From Trogon surrucura (lineage: Eukaryota > Chordata > Aves > Trogoniformes > Trogonidae): a stretch of 64,000 nt of DNA. The stretch is taken from positions 70,297,635-70,361,634 of the forward strand of contig CM036619.1 of the NCBI GenBank assembly GCA_020746105.1, written 5' to 3'. Positions 33,476 through 46,278 of this stretch are shown here, in pieces. The notes under the pieces were generated by a model, which worked only from the letters and a program-made list of their open reading frames with translations, was not told the DNA's origin and ran no database searches. The stretch's first letter is position 1. Every line of letters starts with the position of its first letter. Position numbers and translations under genes: made by a program.

Positions 33476-33533
33476 TTAAAAAATAAAATAAAATAAATGA
33501 AATAAAATAATAAAATAAAAAGAAAAGAAAGTA
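33476..33533. repeat. AAAAT/AAAAG simple repeat
   Basis: Imperfect pentamer units of A-rich sequence (aaataaaataaaataaatga and similar), grading into AAAAG units. Confidence 0.9.
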
Positions 33534-33739
33534 AAATTTTACTGAATTTTGGTAGTATCCCCATCAATAACTAGAACTGGCCATTAGCAGCACATTAATG
33601 ACAGTCAGTTGCTAGGACTATGGACATTATAGAGGAGAAGAGCTCAAATGTGAGCAGAAAGATAACAATCCAAAAAGAAACACAGTGAAAAAATGTATGG
33701 CAATAATTTACAATACAAGTAATACATTTAAATGACAAT

Positions 33740-33782
33740 ACATTTACAATATGTTACAACACATTTACAATACAGATACAAC
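33740..33782. repeat. Degenerate 21-22-bp tandem repeat
   Basis: Two units beginning acatttacaata followed by a variable part ending tacaac. Related acatttaaatgacaat sequence precedes them. Confidence 0.5.
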
Positions 33783-35994
33783 AACTAGGGGAAAAATTGT
33801 TAATAATGAGTCAAATCTTGAGGACGCTAATGATACAAAAGACCTGGGGATGATATAAAGTTGCAAATTAAGTGGTTGAAAAACATATTTTGGTGCAGGA
33901 GAAGAGGAAGCAATCACGTTCATATAACCACATACTGTTCCATATTTGTATCTCAACACACCATAGCCACAAGACACACACAAAAAAAATTAAAAAAACA
34001 GTGGGAGTTCATTGAGACAAGAGTGGAAAACACTACTAGCAGAAAATTATACAAAGATGGAGGTGGATCTTAGCAACAAATGAGACAGTATTTGAAAAAG
34101 TCTACTGACATTGGTGGGAAAAAAAGTAAAGCAGGAAGTGAGGATCCTGCAGGTATGGTTGGCTGATGCAAGCATGACTTTACTACCCCAAAAGGAAGAA
34201 ATTAAAGCTAAAATTCTGTCCCCAAAACCTTTCTGAGGTATCTTTCAGGCTGAAAGACATTCTTCAGAAGTGGCAGTGCCACTTCTGGAGAATAGTTGCA
34301 TAGAAAGTTTGCATAAAGCCTCCCAGTAGAGTTATAAGAAATACAATGCAGTGAGCACTCAGCACTGGGAATGCCAGATTGGGTCTGAAACAGAATTTAG
34401 ACAGAGTGCCCATCTTACAGCAAATTCCACCTTGCAAAGTTTACTTCCATTCCAAACTGAATCAGATGGTCCAATTTTGAAACAATTTAGTGTGTGCTTG
34501 AGTATGTTTGTGCATGTTTTATACTTTCTGTTGATCCAAAGAAGTACTTTTTCTGCAACTAAATTTTTGTACATCAATTTGCTGGCTTTATATTCTATTA
34601 TGTATAATAGATATAGCAAAGTAAAAATACCTCTTTGCAGTAGAAAACCAAAATGGCACAATTTTACCATTCTGCTAAGGCAGTATGGACAGTCATTATC
34701 AAAGTCTTCACAGAACATTTAGATATTGACAATCAGAAAAAAACCTGAAAATTTTCTATCTGCTTTTCTGTAGACTCACATTGTAAAGGAAAGAGTCAAA
34801 TGAATTAAAGAGGTTTTTTAATATCCAGTTTCCAAGACTTTGTACATTTTAGTCTCTTTTCCATTTTTACAAGAGCCCTAGCACTATGTTTCTTGAAGTT
34901 AGGGAGAGGAGGGATGTTCTAGAGATTTTTTTAACTATTATTTAGTAAATAAGTATGTTAACTTGGTAAGAGAAAAAAGGAGGTCATATAGTATTCAAAA
35001 AGATACAATACTTGTTTTCTTTTTTTCCCTCCAGTGCTCTGTATTGAAATCTGAAAAGCCCCATTTCAGATTCTGCACTTTGCTATTGCACATGTAATAA
35101 TAGGACACACTGGCCTTTGATACAATTCTCTTCAGGGAACAAAAGCTTCCTTTGGCACAACTACAGCCACTGCTTGTTGTAGGTTACACATGTCTTTCCA
35201 GTCAAGCATGATTAATAACTGTTAAAAAAAAAATGCTCATGACCTATGGCAAGTATTCTTTCAACTATAATACCAGCATTATGGGCTCTGAATCTCAGTA
35301 ATTTTAAAATGTGCTTCTACAATGGAACTATAATTTAATTACTTTTTCTGCAGCCTGTTCCATTTTGTTTCATCACTTTGATTGCACCATGCGCTTGGCA
35401 GCTTATGGAAGACTGCATCTGCCTCCAGGATTATTTCACTGGGCTCTTTCGACATCTGTTTCTGAAAATGACTTTATTTGCAGTGGCGTAAAGAATAATC
35501 AGAGACTTGTTTAATCCAGATAAATTGGAAGAGAGAGACACAGAGACAGAGTTGGAGGCAGGGAAGAGACACGGGGAAAAGAGAAAGCAAACCTATGCTG
35601 CGGGCTGCAGCAGACATCAATATAATCTGACCTGTTCCTGTGCTTCTGAAAATGCTGTTATCTGATGGATGATATGATACATGAAAAGATGAGTCACTAA
35701 GTCAGTTCCTTTTAATGTTTGGACGGAGTTCGCAGACGCAATACAGAAGACATACTAGCAAAAGCTTCATGTTGTGCTTGATCAGCTTAATATAATTTTC
35801 CCAAAGTACATTTGCAGCCTCATCCCTTAAGAATTACAAAGCAGCCTGAAATGATCTGCTGCAGTTGACAAAAAGTCCCTACAACAAACAAGCTAAACCC
35901 AGGCTCCAGCATGACCTGACACCCTTCCAAGTGCAGCTACAGCCAGCACCTGTTGCGGAGTGCCACAGCACGGACCGCCGAGCCCAGAACTCAC

Positions 35995-36043
35995 CCTCCT
36001 GACGGATAACATCCCTCATATGAGCAGATGTGAACTGGGTCAC
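35995..36043 (-). other. Candidate untranslated exon (49 nt)
   Basis: On the minus strand a reasonable acceptor (gctcatctgatctgcag) and a strong donor (AGGAGG followed by gtgagttc) bracket 49 nt. The neighbourhood is locally richer in CpG than its surroundings. It is in the right place and orientation to be one of the 5' UTR exons that the 20087 acceptor requires. A match to a donor consensus alone occurs often by chance, so this is only a candidate. Confidence 0.22.
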
Positions 36044-37460
36044 CTGCAGATCAGATGAGCAAGTGTACAGCAGCTATAACATGCCCCTGCCTGTGCCAGC
36101 CTGTATTCGACACAATGGAAATCACCATTGGTGACTGCGGTTTGTTTTTGTGTTGTGGGAGGGTTTGTTAACCCATAAACCCGCCAAGCATCAAAGGCAT
36201 CTAACAGATCTCTAATACATCACAGGTGTTGGTCAGGCTTTGTTTTGCTCTTTATTCTTCTTGTTTATTTTTTTGCAGGGGCTGCTGCTGCTTAGATAAA
36301 GAAGTGCCGCAGGGAGGCACCTCCGGCGACAGAAGGAGAGCAATGACTGAACAAGCCATGCAACGTGGCTTTGGGGACCAGGGCCACTAACATTCAAAGC
36401 AACAGAGTGGACAGACCATAAAGATAACAGGCAAAACAATCCCCAACATGCGCTCACTTTTGAAAGTTTAAAATCTTGCCTCCTCTTATTTCTCCTTCCC
36501 TTTTGGAGACTTTCTTTTCTGTGCTATTCGCTGGTCTTCAGGGCTCTACTGCTGTCACAAGCACATCAGGAACAGTCACACTGAACAGATTATCCATCTG
36601 GTTTGGACACATGTATTTTGCTAGGAATTACTTAAAGACAAATCTAAAGGAGGCCATACGGTCCTCAGAATAATAATGAAGAAAGATCATTGTCCTTGAA
36701 TGTAATAGGTACAATGCAAACACACAGGAGCTGAACCTAAAAAACTTGGTGACAGCTCTCTCCCCAGACCACAGCAGTCCCAGCTTCCTTCTGGGACTTC
36801 ATCCATCCAGGGCATGTAAGTCCCTGCACCCTCAAAGACGTGCTCTTAAGAGGTGTTACTGCACTGTGTTGCTGTCCCAATGGCAAGGTCACAAAATGGA
36901 AAGACAAAAAATTCCTCCTCTTCTGTATTTCACCACCTCACCTTTCCTCAGCAAAATATAGCAGGTGAGCTGAGGACACTGAAAAGCTCAAAGCTTCCAC
37001 GCTGCTGATCTACTTACAGGCAATATGAGAAGCAAAACTCCTCTGGCAACCTGCGTGTCTAGTAACTTGGCAAGTTTGACAGACTGCATTTGGAAGCCTG
37101 GTTATTTTCATAAAAGACATAATCCCAAAAGAAAACATCTCAAACTTTTAGAAGGAAACACAGAGTAAAACAAAAATACACAGCTAACAAAAAGGAAAAA
37201 AAGAATCATCACTGTATTTTGCTGAAGAACTATCTGAAAAACAGGAGAACAAGGTTCTCTCCCCTCCTTCCTAATTAAACCCCAGATACCTCTCTGATGT
37301 CTGAAGAAGAGGTGTATGTTTGACAGAAGACATCACCTATTCACAGAAGGTTGCTATGTGGCTAAAAGAGGCGGGGAAGTTGCGCTGAAGAGAGATACAT
37401 CCCAGTGGCAGGGCATGCATGTGAAAATCTTATTAACAGACATTATTAACAATAACTTTC

Positions 37461-37498
37461 ATTTTTTCCCTTTCTTTCTTTTTTTTTTTTTTTTTTTG
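37461..37498. repeat. Poly(T)-rich tract
   Basis: T-rich tract interrupted by CCC and single C, ending in an uninterrupted run of about 19 T. No processed gene body is recognisable next to it. Confidence 0.85.
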
Positions 37499-38710
37499 AT
37501 AGATTCACTTCTTCCCTTCATTTTCCACTTCACAAGCCTGGGCTGTAATACAGCAGTTAGGCAGGGCCAACGGCCATGCAAAGAAATTATTTGTTGCTTT
37601 TCCAGAGCTTCAAAGTAAACCATATACAAGACAGGTAGAGGGTTATTACACTTTGACAAGGCTTTGTCGCCAGGATTACCAAAGAAAAAATGCCATCATG
37701 CTTAATTAGAAATTCTCCCCAAAGAATTTATAAGAAGGTATTGCTCAACAGCTAAGGTGAAGGCAGGTTTGCCTCTTAAGTACCAGCTAGTGACCATGAC
37801 CAGACAAGTAAATGTCTGCACTGTACTGCTGGTCAGCTGTGGCTCAGTAGCACCTTTGTCCTCAGGAGGTTTCACAAAACATGTCCCTAAAGACATGATA
37901 AATATTTGAACGTGCAGATGTTTACCTTAGCTTAGTCACACGAACTTGGGATAAAGCTTTCAGACGGTTGGTAGCAACTGAAGACACATAAGACAATGTA
38001 AGCCCTTATGCACAGATAGTAAAAGCAGTTTGTAAGGTTAGGGTTGAGTGCCAATTTACCTGTCACTGGTTGGGGGTGGGCTGTCCACTAAATGAATAAC
38101 AGATGCTCTCTATTAACCCCTCTCCCCTCCAAAAGGGGAAGGCAAAAGCAAATGAGGCAGACAGGCTTTACAGATTGGAAAAGAAAACCAGAAGAGCTAA
38201 TAAGAAAGTAACAAAAATAATGAAATATGTACAAAACCAATACCAAACACAACACAACAGCAATCACCAATGATGATGCAGGACAGGCACTGGAGAAGTC
38301 CCAGACTGGACTATTCAGCAGACAAGAACCAGATTTAGGGCCTGGATTCAGGAACTTGTAGATTGGGATGGAGGGCAGAAGAAAGGACAGAGTCCTCCTC
38401 AGATGCCAGCTATCGAAGAAGAGCACCTCTATGATCCTTCAGCTTTAAATCAAGTACCCCCTACATGGAATATTTAGTGAGTTCCTGTCCACTCATTCTC
38501 ACAGGTGTGACTTTTTACTTACAAACCTTTCGCTTTACAGCACCCCCAACATGTTACGCAAGATGTAGCGGAGAACTTGGTCACTACAGGAAAAAGTACA
38601 AGCAAGAGCCTTTCTGCACACCGATCCCAGGGAGAAACTGTAAACATCAGGTGTTACCACTCCTAGTAGCAGACAGTCTGCAGAAATATGCTGCTAACTT
38701 CAGAAAGTGC

Positions 38711-38792
38711 AGTCCCTTAGAACAGACTGAGGCAAAAATTAAAATCACTGAACAGGACTGGTTCTGTTTTAGCTCAAACCAGGACAGGGCAG
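38711..38792 (+). repeat. Unnamed dispersed repeat, copy 1
   Basis: About 80 bp aligning to 55649-55731 in the same orientation. The best core is taaaatcactgaacag, one mismatch, actggttctg, then a similar ttagc-caaac-aggac series. I do not recognise the family. Confidence 0.6.
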
Positions 38793-41700
38793 CACCAGGT
38801 AATTGACTCTCTACTCAGGTTACTTAAGAGAGCAGCACAGTTGTAAGGTCGCTGCCTGTCCTGATGCCCATTTGGATGCTGGTGGTAGCACCTGCTCAGG
38901 TGTTTGGAAGTTGAGTACATGCTTTGGTGAGCAAATGAGCCACTGTCCGACAGAGTCTCCTGCCAGCAGGAAGCAGGGAAAGCTGAATGAGGAAAGAGCA
39001 GCAGCTGCACCCCAACACCAAGTGAGCAGAGGGTCTTGTGGAGCTGATGCATTTTCATAGCAGAGGTGACTGGAGAAGCCAAAGGAGAAAGGATGTAAAG
39101 GTGGTACTGAGTCAGAGAAGAGTACTTCTGCCATCCCTTGAGGAGGGACAGAAGGTGCCTGATGTTGCAAAACACAAAGGAGACAGCAGCCAGTTAACTT
39201 GACTATTTTTTTTTTCAAGGTGGTGATGAAGGTAGCACTGAGAGAGACAGGAAAACAGTCTTTGGAGATGAAGCAATTGACAAGAGAGAAGAGACCGGCA
39301 AAACTGGTGCTAAGAGTCTGGGATTGCATCAGCTATGGTCAATATCAACAATGAAATAGGCATAAAAGTTGAAAAAGCATCAAGGTGGAGATGCCTGGAG
39401 ACAGAGTTTGTCCTCTTCAAAGTACTTTTATAAGAGGTAAAATTTGCATTTTGAGTAAATTTCAATAACCAGCTTGGAATCTAGCTATTTAAGGTTCAGA
39501 CAGTGAACTTCAGCATTCATTCACAGCAGCAATATATGTCTGCTGCCACTGTAAGACCACTGATTTTCACAGGATTGTGTTTAAAACAGCAGCTTCCCCA
39601 GCGTGGTAACAGAGCCACCCTTCGCCTATTTATTTTCAGCTTTCTCTAAGAATTGTTATGGCTTCAGCTGTACGGAAATGGTTTTACCTGTTTTTCTATG
39701 CAACTTGTTGGGTCAGACTATGCCACAGAGCAGCTGTTCCAGCAGATCTGCTGGACTGTGACTCTCAAAGTGTGACTGTGGGTCATATGCATCTCTATTT
39801 TTTGTCTTCCTTTAAGAAAAGATGAAAGTGAAAAGTAAGAGGAGGTGACCACTTTACTGTAGTATTTGATGTTCAGTCTTTCCTCCAAAAGAAGAAATTA
39901 AATTTCTTTCCCAGTGAGGACTGCTGACCATGTGACAAGATCCAAAACAAAGCTCTGCTTCTCCCATCACCACAGACTCACCCAGAAGCACGTGAGACCC
40001 ATCTTGGGAAGCATCAGAAAGAGCCCTGCATGCTCCCTCCAAGACATTTCCATTGAACTCCAGCAGCAAGAGAAGTTCAGTTTATGTGAAAGCACAACCT
40101 ACTTTTTATTCACCACCCTGTCTTACACAAGGCATGGAAACATTTTTTGAAAGCACTTTAAAGGCTACACTGGTAACACTGAGTAGCTTCTCCAAAAGTA
40201 AAATCAATGTATGTCAGTAGAAAGAGCAGAGATGCCTCTTAAGTGTCTAGACACTGGCAGGTCCTTAGTTATTTGGGCACGAATGACTATATAACTGGGT
40301 AATTTAGGCACCCTAATTCAAGCACATGGAGGATCCTGGAACCTGCCTAGTGTGGGCACAACTGCGACCAAACCACCATGCCACAAAATCTTGCTACCAT
40401 GAAACAAATGACATCTACAGTCATTCTAACTTAAAAAAAATACCATAAGTATGGGACAGTTATTCCCCAGCAGGTACCACAGAGACTGTCCAAGACTTAC
40501 TGGAGTCAACTAGTTACACCCAACAATGTCTCTGAAGAGCAAATCTGCTCAACAGAGTTGCTCTTAGCTCAGCACAGAAGGAGGACCACACCATAGTGTG
40601 TTAACTGTTCCTCCTCCCTTTCCCCTTGACATTCTCCATCCAAACTAACCATTTTTCTTGCAGCATTTAAGGAGATCTATTTCTAAGTTGCTCTCTGATG
40701 CTCCATTTCTCAGCTATGTAATTGATTTTCATGTACAACTTATGCACACAGCCTTGAAGTGAAATCAATTAAGCAGCTGAAATGAAAATGGACCCTGTTG
40801 GTAATGGCCAGATCTAGTTCCTATCTGTAGCTGTTCCTCACCTCAACAGGGGAAGTGATAAGATATAGAAGGAAAAAAAATCTGTGTGGGAGGCTTCACT
40901 TGCTCTGCTTAACTAACCAGCATTCAATATGTGGAACACACAGCATTGTGCACCTTAATGTCCACACGTGTACTTACATATAAAACCAATGTGCACTGGC
41001 AACAGGGTTGATATATTTTCTATAAACTGGGATATGACACAAAAACATTGCTGAAAGGAACTAGTCTGCATTAATCTATAGAACAGGTCAGGGTTTTCCC
41101 AGACTGCAACAGCTCTGAGCCTGTTCAATACTGAGTTCACGAGCAGGATCTTTTTCTTCAGGATCTAAGTCTTCAATTGCCACAATAAAGATGAAGTTCT
41201 ATCTTTGCAACAGCATTCAGTCGAGCTACCTACAGTCTTCTCAACCTGTACTGTAATATAAAACCAAGACAATTGAGAGATCAGCCATGCAATACACATA
41301 TACATATATATATGTTCATGAATCCTACAACCATAAAACTGTCTGTGTTAGCCCCACTGCTCCCTCAGCACTTAGAGATAATATTCTGATCACAGAAAAA
41401 GCAGCAGCAACCACTGTTTTATCACACAGTCGTTCTATACACAAATGTCAGATTATGTATTGTTCTTGCGAAAGCAAATGTCAGTTTGGATTGTTCACAG
41501 GCTACAGATGTGCCCCAGGTTATTCTGGGTCCCCTGTGGAGCTGAGGCATGAATTCTCAGCATCTCGCATAATGAAAAACCTTTGCTGCAATGGTAGGCA
41601 AGGGTACGTTGGTCCTGCCTTCATGGCATGAAGGAGGCCCAAATAAAATGCTAAAATCCATGCACTTCTGACCCCTAAAATGCAGCATCAAACAGAAGCA

Positions 41701-43179
41701 GGGCAGGACAGCTTCTGTGGATGTGTAAAATTAACAATGCAGCTTCTCTGATCTCCGAGCAGAGGTGAGTGGGGAGTGGAAGGCCACAGTTGGGGCTCTT
41801 CTAGGCACAAACGAGACCTCTAAGGGGTAAAGTCAGACATCGAAAAAAACATGGAAAGGAGAACAGCACAATGCTTGGTGGGGGACTTCTACATATAATG
41901 ACTCTTTTACTGTTTCTACAGCAACTTGTTGATTATAGAAGGCTGCTGGTGGTTATCTGTAAGATAAGATGGTGAAAAAGAGGGCATTTTAGAGGCAGGG
42001 AATATCAGACATACATGGCATGTTAAATGTTTCCCTCTGCTTCCCTTGACTCCCGTGTGCTCTAAAACGGAATGGTGGTGAACCACTCTGATGGATTTCC
42101 TGGGCTTTACCGATAGCCTCCACATGGCTATACAACTTCTCATCATGACAGATTTGGTTAACGGCAAAATGGAGGAAGAAATGTAAACAGCCTAAAAATG
42201 TTGAACCTAATCATTTTGCGTGGGTTTTTTTTTTGTTTGTGTTAAAGTCCAAGAAACATAAATTCTGTTCAAGTATTAAGACCTTGGAGAAGAATTATAT
42301 AGGTAATTTGTTATTATGGCTAGCTGAATAACCCCCCCTAAACTTCCAACAACACATCACTGCCTCCCAGAGTGTTTCTTCAAAGACGAAGTTCCAAATG
42401 CTACATAAAGCCTAAGGCATCATGTTTTGTATGAGGTGCGTATGTGCTAATAGAGGGATATTTGTGATGATATCCCCAAGCCCTAGGCAAGCTAACAGGG
42501 TCTCTCCTCCATCGAGCCACACTGTTTGCTTCCTTTTCTACATCGGGTCTCTGCCACCTAGTTCAGGAAACTCAAACTCAAATATTCTGAATTTCTGCAA
42601 GCTACTTTGTTAAGAATTCCTAAACGAGAAACATTTGTCAAGTATCATCCATTCCCAGACATTTTTGCTATTAAAAAATAGTGGAAGCCAGCTCTCCCAT
42701 GAGTACAGATAACCAAGATAATCCACAGTACTGAAATGCTACTGTACTCTAACAGTACGATATTGAGAAGACTAGCCAAAATAATAGCAAAACAACAAAG
42801 TTGTTAAGTATGAAATGCAAGGATGACTAAATACTTAAGCAGTACTTTTTGCAGGTCACGCAAATACATAATGCAAGTCATTCCCTTTCTATACCACAAA
42901 TCACAGAAGCTGATGTAGAGGAATATTTACAGCTACATGTTCTCTTCCCTCACACCCCTCACAGTTGCTGACATCCTAGCATCCAAGCCACCATCCACTT
43001 TTTGGAAATATGTAACGCAAAACTCAGCAGGTCTTACCTTCTCCTTACTGATGGGCTATTAATACAGCCTGGTTTGACTTTACATGTGGACTGAATATAC
43101 TAGCAGCTGCACTCTTTCATAAATTAGATACATTTAGTAATTTTGCCACCAAAGTCATCAGACCAGAGCTTCTTACTTG

Positions 43180-43180
43180 T

Positions 43181-43214
<34 letters not shown>

Positions 43215-43264
43215 GAGAAAGAAAGAGAGAAAGAGAGAAAGAGAGAAAGAGAGAAAGAGAGAAA
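43180..43264. repeat. GA / GAGAGAAA microsatellite, polypurine tract
   Basis: About 13 GA units, one C interruption, then several copies of an 8-bp unit gagagaaa. The plus strand is almost pure purine over 85 bp, so the minus strand is a long pyrimidine tract. Confidence 0.95.
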
Positions 43265-46131
43265 TGTGTAGGTTTCACAGGAAGCAAACGTGTACACACA
43301 CTATTACAAAAGGCATCTTTTGGTCTCTGCCACAAATGCATAAGTAACTGACAGGCTACTTGAAGAACTTACATGAAAACAGCTTTTTCATGGAAAATTG
43401 AGTTGTTCTATTGGGCTTTTTTAAAAAAATAACAATCTCATTTGTTTGCATGAAGGACTTTCCAAATTCCACTTTCTAGTTTTATTCACAACACACGTTT
43501 GCAGCACGTGCTAGAACAACAATGGGTCTTCACAAGGTGAAGTCTGCTGGATGAACTAGCAGCTAGCAGAAACCACATAGCTGCTACAATACCAGAGTAT
43601 GAACCCATTGGTCAGGCTCTCTTCCTTTCCCCTTTTTGGGTCTTGCCCAAAGCAGTTGCAGTCTAAGCTTTGAGAGAAAACTCCTTTCCGTCATCCCATT
43701 CTGCCTTGCTCAAATACAAACGTACTTCTCTAGACTTTGACCTAAACAAAGACTTCTGCCTTGGTGTGGAAGAGAGACACACTGCTGTTCCCTGTCCATC
43801 CGCTCCACAGAGGAGCAGCTCCACATGAGCAATAAAACACAAGTATGGAGGGATGGCTGGAGAAAAGTATGCTAGGAGTGGCAGAAGATAGGCATGAAAC
43901 CTTTTACTGATGACACACACACTACAGAAAATGGCCAAGTTACCCTGAAGTCCAGGTTCAGATGGGTGAAAGTCCCTGTGCCCTGTATTTCCTACTGGGC
44001 AGGTGCTTCTGGTGGGTGTAGCCAGACTATACAGAAACTGAGTCCAAGGCCTCAGGTGCAGTTGAAGCCACCTGAACACAATCACCTATGCCATTTCCTA
44101 CATCGCAGCTGTCTCCCAGCTCCTGCAGGAACTCTGACCAGGCACAGCCTCGCTATTTAGACACCCTATGACTGCAGCCTCAAGACTCACCAACTAACAG
44201 CCTTGCTCTCACTGTCAAAAATGATGTCGTGAGTTCTACAGGTGTTTAAGACAGCAACATCCCATGGACTTACCCAGCTCAGGGCAAGTGGCCAAAAGCC
44301 CTCCCCACTCCTTGCAGGTAGGTAGTAACTGTAACAGCTGTGCAAGACCAAAGCAAAGGGAAACAACATCCACTTCCAAATATAGGCATAACTGTGGGAC
44401 CATTAGTCTGCACAAGAGGCTTTCTAGTCAGGGCTAACTAGATCTATACTCCAAGTTTCTGCCAGCATGGCTATCAAGGGATAAGAAGACGTAATTTTTG
44501 GGTCCTCAAGCTCTATTGATATGACTTGCTAGGCCAATTTATCATCAAAACCATCTACATACCAGAAGTAGCACACTGTGCTTGGAGACTGTGTTCACTC
44601 ACTAGCGCAAGCTCTAAACATGGGAGGGGTGCACTGGTGGTATGGTACTACAGGTTTGGTGTTTACATCACCTGAGCACATGCCCTCAATTTCTCTGGGA
44701 CTGCTCACGTGATCGAGGGTATACAGGATTGGGCCATATCCTTGTGCTGGGAACATTACCTTGAACTCTGCAAGGTGAACAGCTATTTACATCTTTAGTA
44801 GATTAAAAGTCTTGGCTTCATTTGAGTTTGCTTTTCAAACAGATTTAATTTGGAGGATTTTGTGTCCCTTTTGTTCCTAGTATGTAAAAAGCTAATCCAC
44901 TTATTTTCATACACGTCCCTGCTTTAAGATGCTTTATGACTGCACCCTTCTTGTGATAGAATTACAATTTATCATATGTTGGCACTGAAGGAGATTAAAT
45001 CCAAAATCTTGTAATACTGTGGCAGTTAAGTGATCGCTATGAACACTGGAGCTAGTTCAACCACTGCTTGTCAAGTTTGATAAATGCAATGGTTTTATCT
45101 TGCTGGTAAATTGTCTGTAAAGAAAATAAAGTTTTTATAAGTGTGTTTGCCATTCTCAGGTGTACTGGAATTGATTTATCTGGCTACACGTTTATCCTGA
45201 ACTGTTCACAGTGAATAACAAATTGACTGGACAACATATTGCATTTATTATTCAAGAACAATTACATGTGCGACAAACCTGTTTTACTCCATCACAGGGC
45301 AAACTGGATCAAATCGATACCACAAAATAATAGTACTCAAAGCAATACAACCTGGTTTATAAGTACCTTCAAAAGGTACTGATAGATCCACATAAAATCA
45401 GTGTCTAAGTTAACAGGTTTTTTAGAGGTTGTCAGTTTCTGACTCCGGTTTCACACATAATGTAACCAGCCTTTCTAGATAAACATGGATAGGTCTTTAA
45501 ATGTGTTCATGGAGCTGAAATAAAATTTCCATGGACATGGAATAAAAGATAATTTCAGATTAATAAAACATTTTCCATCTATGTATATATGTATTTAAGA
45601 ACTGTAGAAGTGACCCTGAGCCAGTACAAGCTCCTGGTATCACAGCAGACAAGTCTACAGGCACACTGCACATCCTTAACCCCAGTATACATGCTATTAC
45701 TTTCACCTCCTTAGCAGCCTCCTAGGTAATGCGACAGATAACGAGGAATATTTCATTAAAGACATTGAAACTGCTTTGTTTCCATGAAATATTTGGGTAG
45801 CAGCAAATAATGCTATTTTGAACAAGTCTCCTTTCTCTTTCTTTGATTAGGAAACTCTCAAGAACGTGATGCCACATCAGAACAGTGGCACTGCACACCC
45901 CCACCCTGTAAAAATGAAAGCAGAGTCACAGAAACATTTTATGTGATGACAAATGCAGTTTAAGAAGTCTCCATTCTTTTTTTCTTTATATTTGCTTCTT
46001 TCCTGCAATCTTCTATCCCCTCAGTCATGCTCAGTGATGCAACTGTAAACCGAACACAACTGTACTGAAGAGATTTGACTTGAAAACCAAACAAACCCAA
46101 AATCTGGATCTGGTTTATAGCACAAGTCTGC

Positions 46132-46278
46132 ACATCTGATTTTTCAGTACCAACAATTTTGTATAGCCAGGTAGGGTTACACAAACATTTTCTTAGTCAG
46201 CAAAGCCAGTTTAATAAGAAAATGTTTGTGTAACCCTACCTGGCTATACAAAATTGTTGGTACTGAAAAATCAGATGT
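46132..46278. repeat. Perfect 64-bp inverted repeat with 19-bp spacer
   Basis: The left arm 46132-46195 is the exact reverse complement of the right arm 46215-46278 over all 64 bases; the spacer is 46196-46214. The arms begin acatctgatttttcag and end in aacattttctta on the left. Flanks show no target-site duplication and the arm ends match no terminal inverted repeat I know. Either DNA strand, or an RNA copy of either, could fold into a 64-bp perfect hairpin with a 19-nt loop. A template-switch (fold-back) event, an unfamiliar MITE, or an assembly artefact are the options. Confidence 0.97.

Larger units (their letters stand above)
22939..35994. other. About 13 kb without recognisable genes
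   Basis: Probable 5' intron or upstream DNA of the minus-strand gene. It holds a TA/TATG microsatellite (25911-25950), a TG repeat (32983-33012), an AAAAT-type repeat (33476-33533) and a degenerate AT-rich tandem (33740-33782). Open frames of 60-125 codons lack family resemblance. Confidence 0.6.
36044..46131. other. About 10 kb without recognisable genes
   Basis: It contains a poly(T)-rich tract (37461-37498), one copy of an unnamed dispersed repeat (38711-38792) and a GA-rich microsatellite (43180-43264). A 169-codon minus-strand frame at 38820-39329 is the longest in the window but has no recognisable domain and overlaps other long frames on both strands, as in stop-poor noncoding DNA. 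Confidence 0.6.

Noticed and set aside
37461-37620. Possible minus-strand processed pseudogene ending in poly(A)
   Set aside because: The poly(T) tract lacks an adjacent AATAAA on the minus strand and no gene-like body or target-site duplication was seen.
38028-38044. Telomere-like ggttagggtt
   Set aside because: Only about one and a half TTAGGG units; not an interstitial telomeric repeat.
38820-39329. Longest open frame in the window, 169 codons on the minus strand
   Set aside because: No domain, no repeats, no splice or promoter context, and long frames overlap it on both strands. In 64 kb read in six frames, one frame of this size is within chance expectation.
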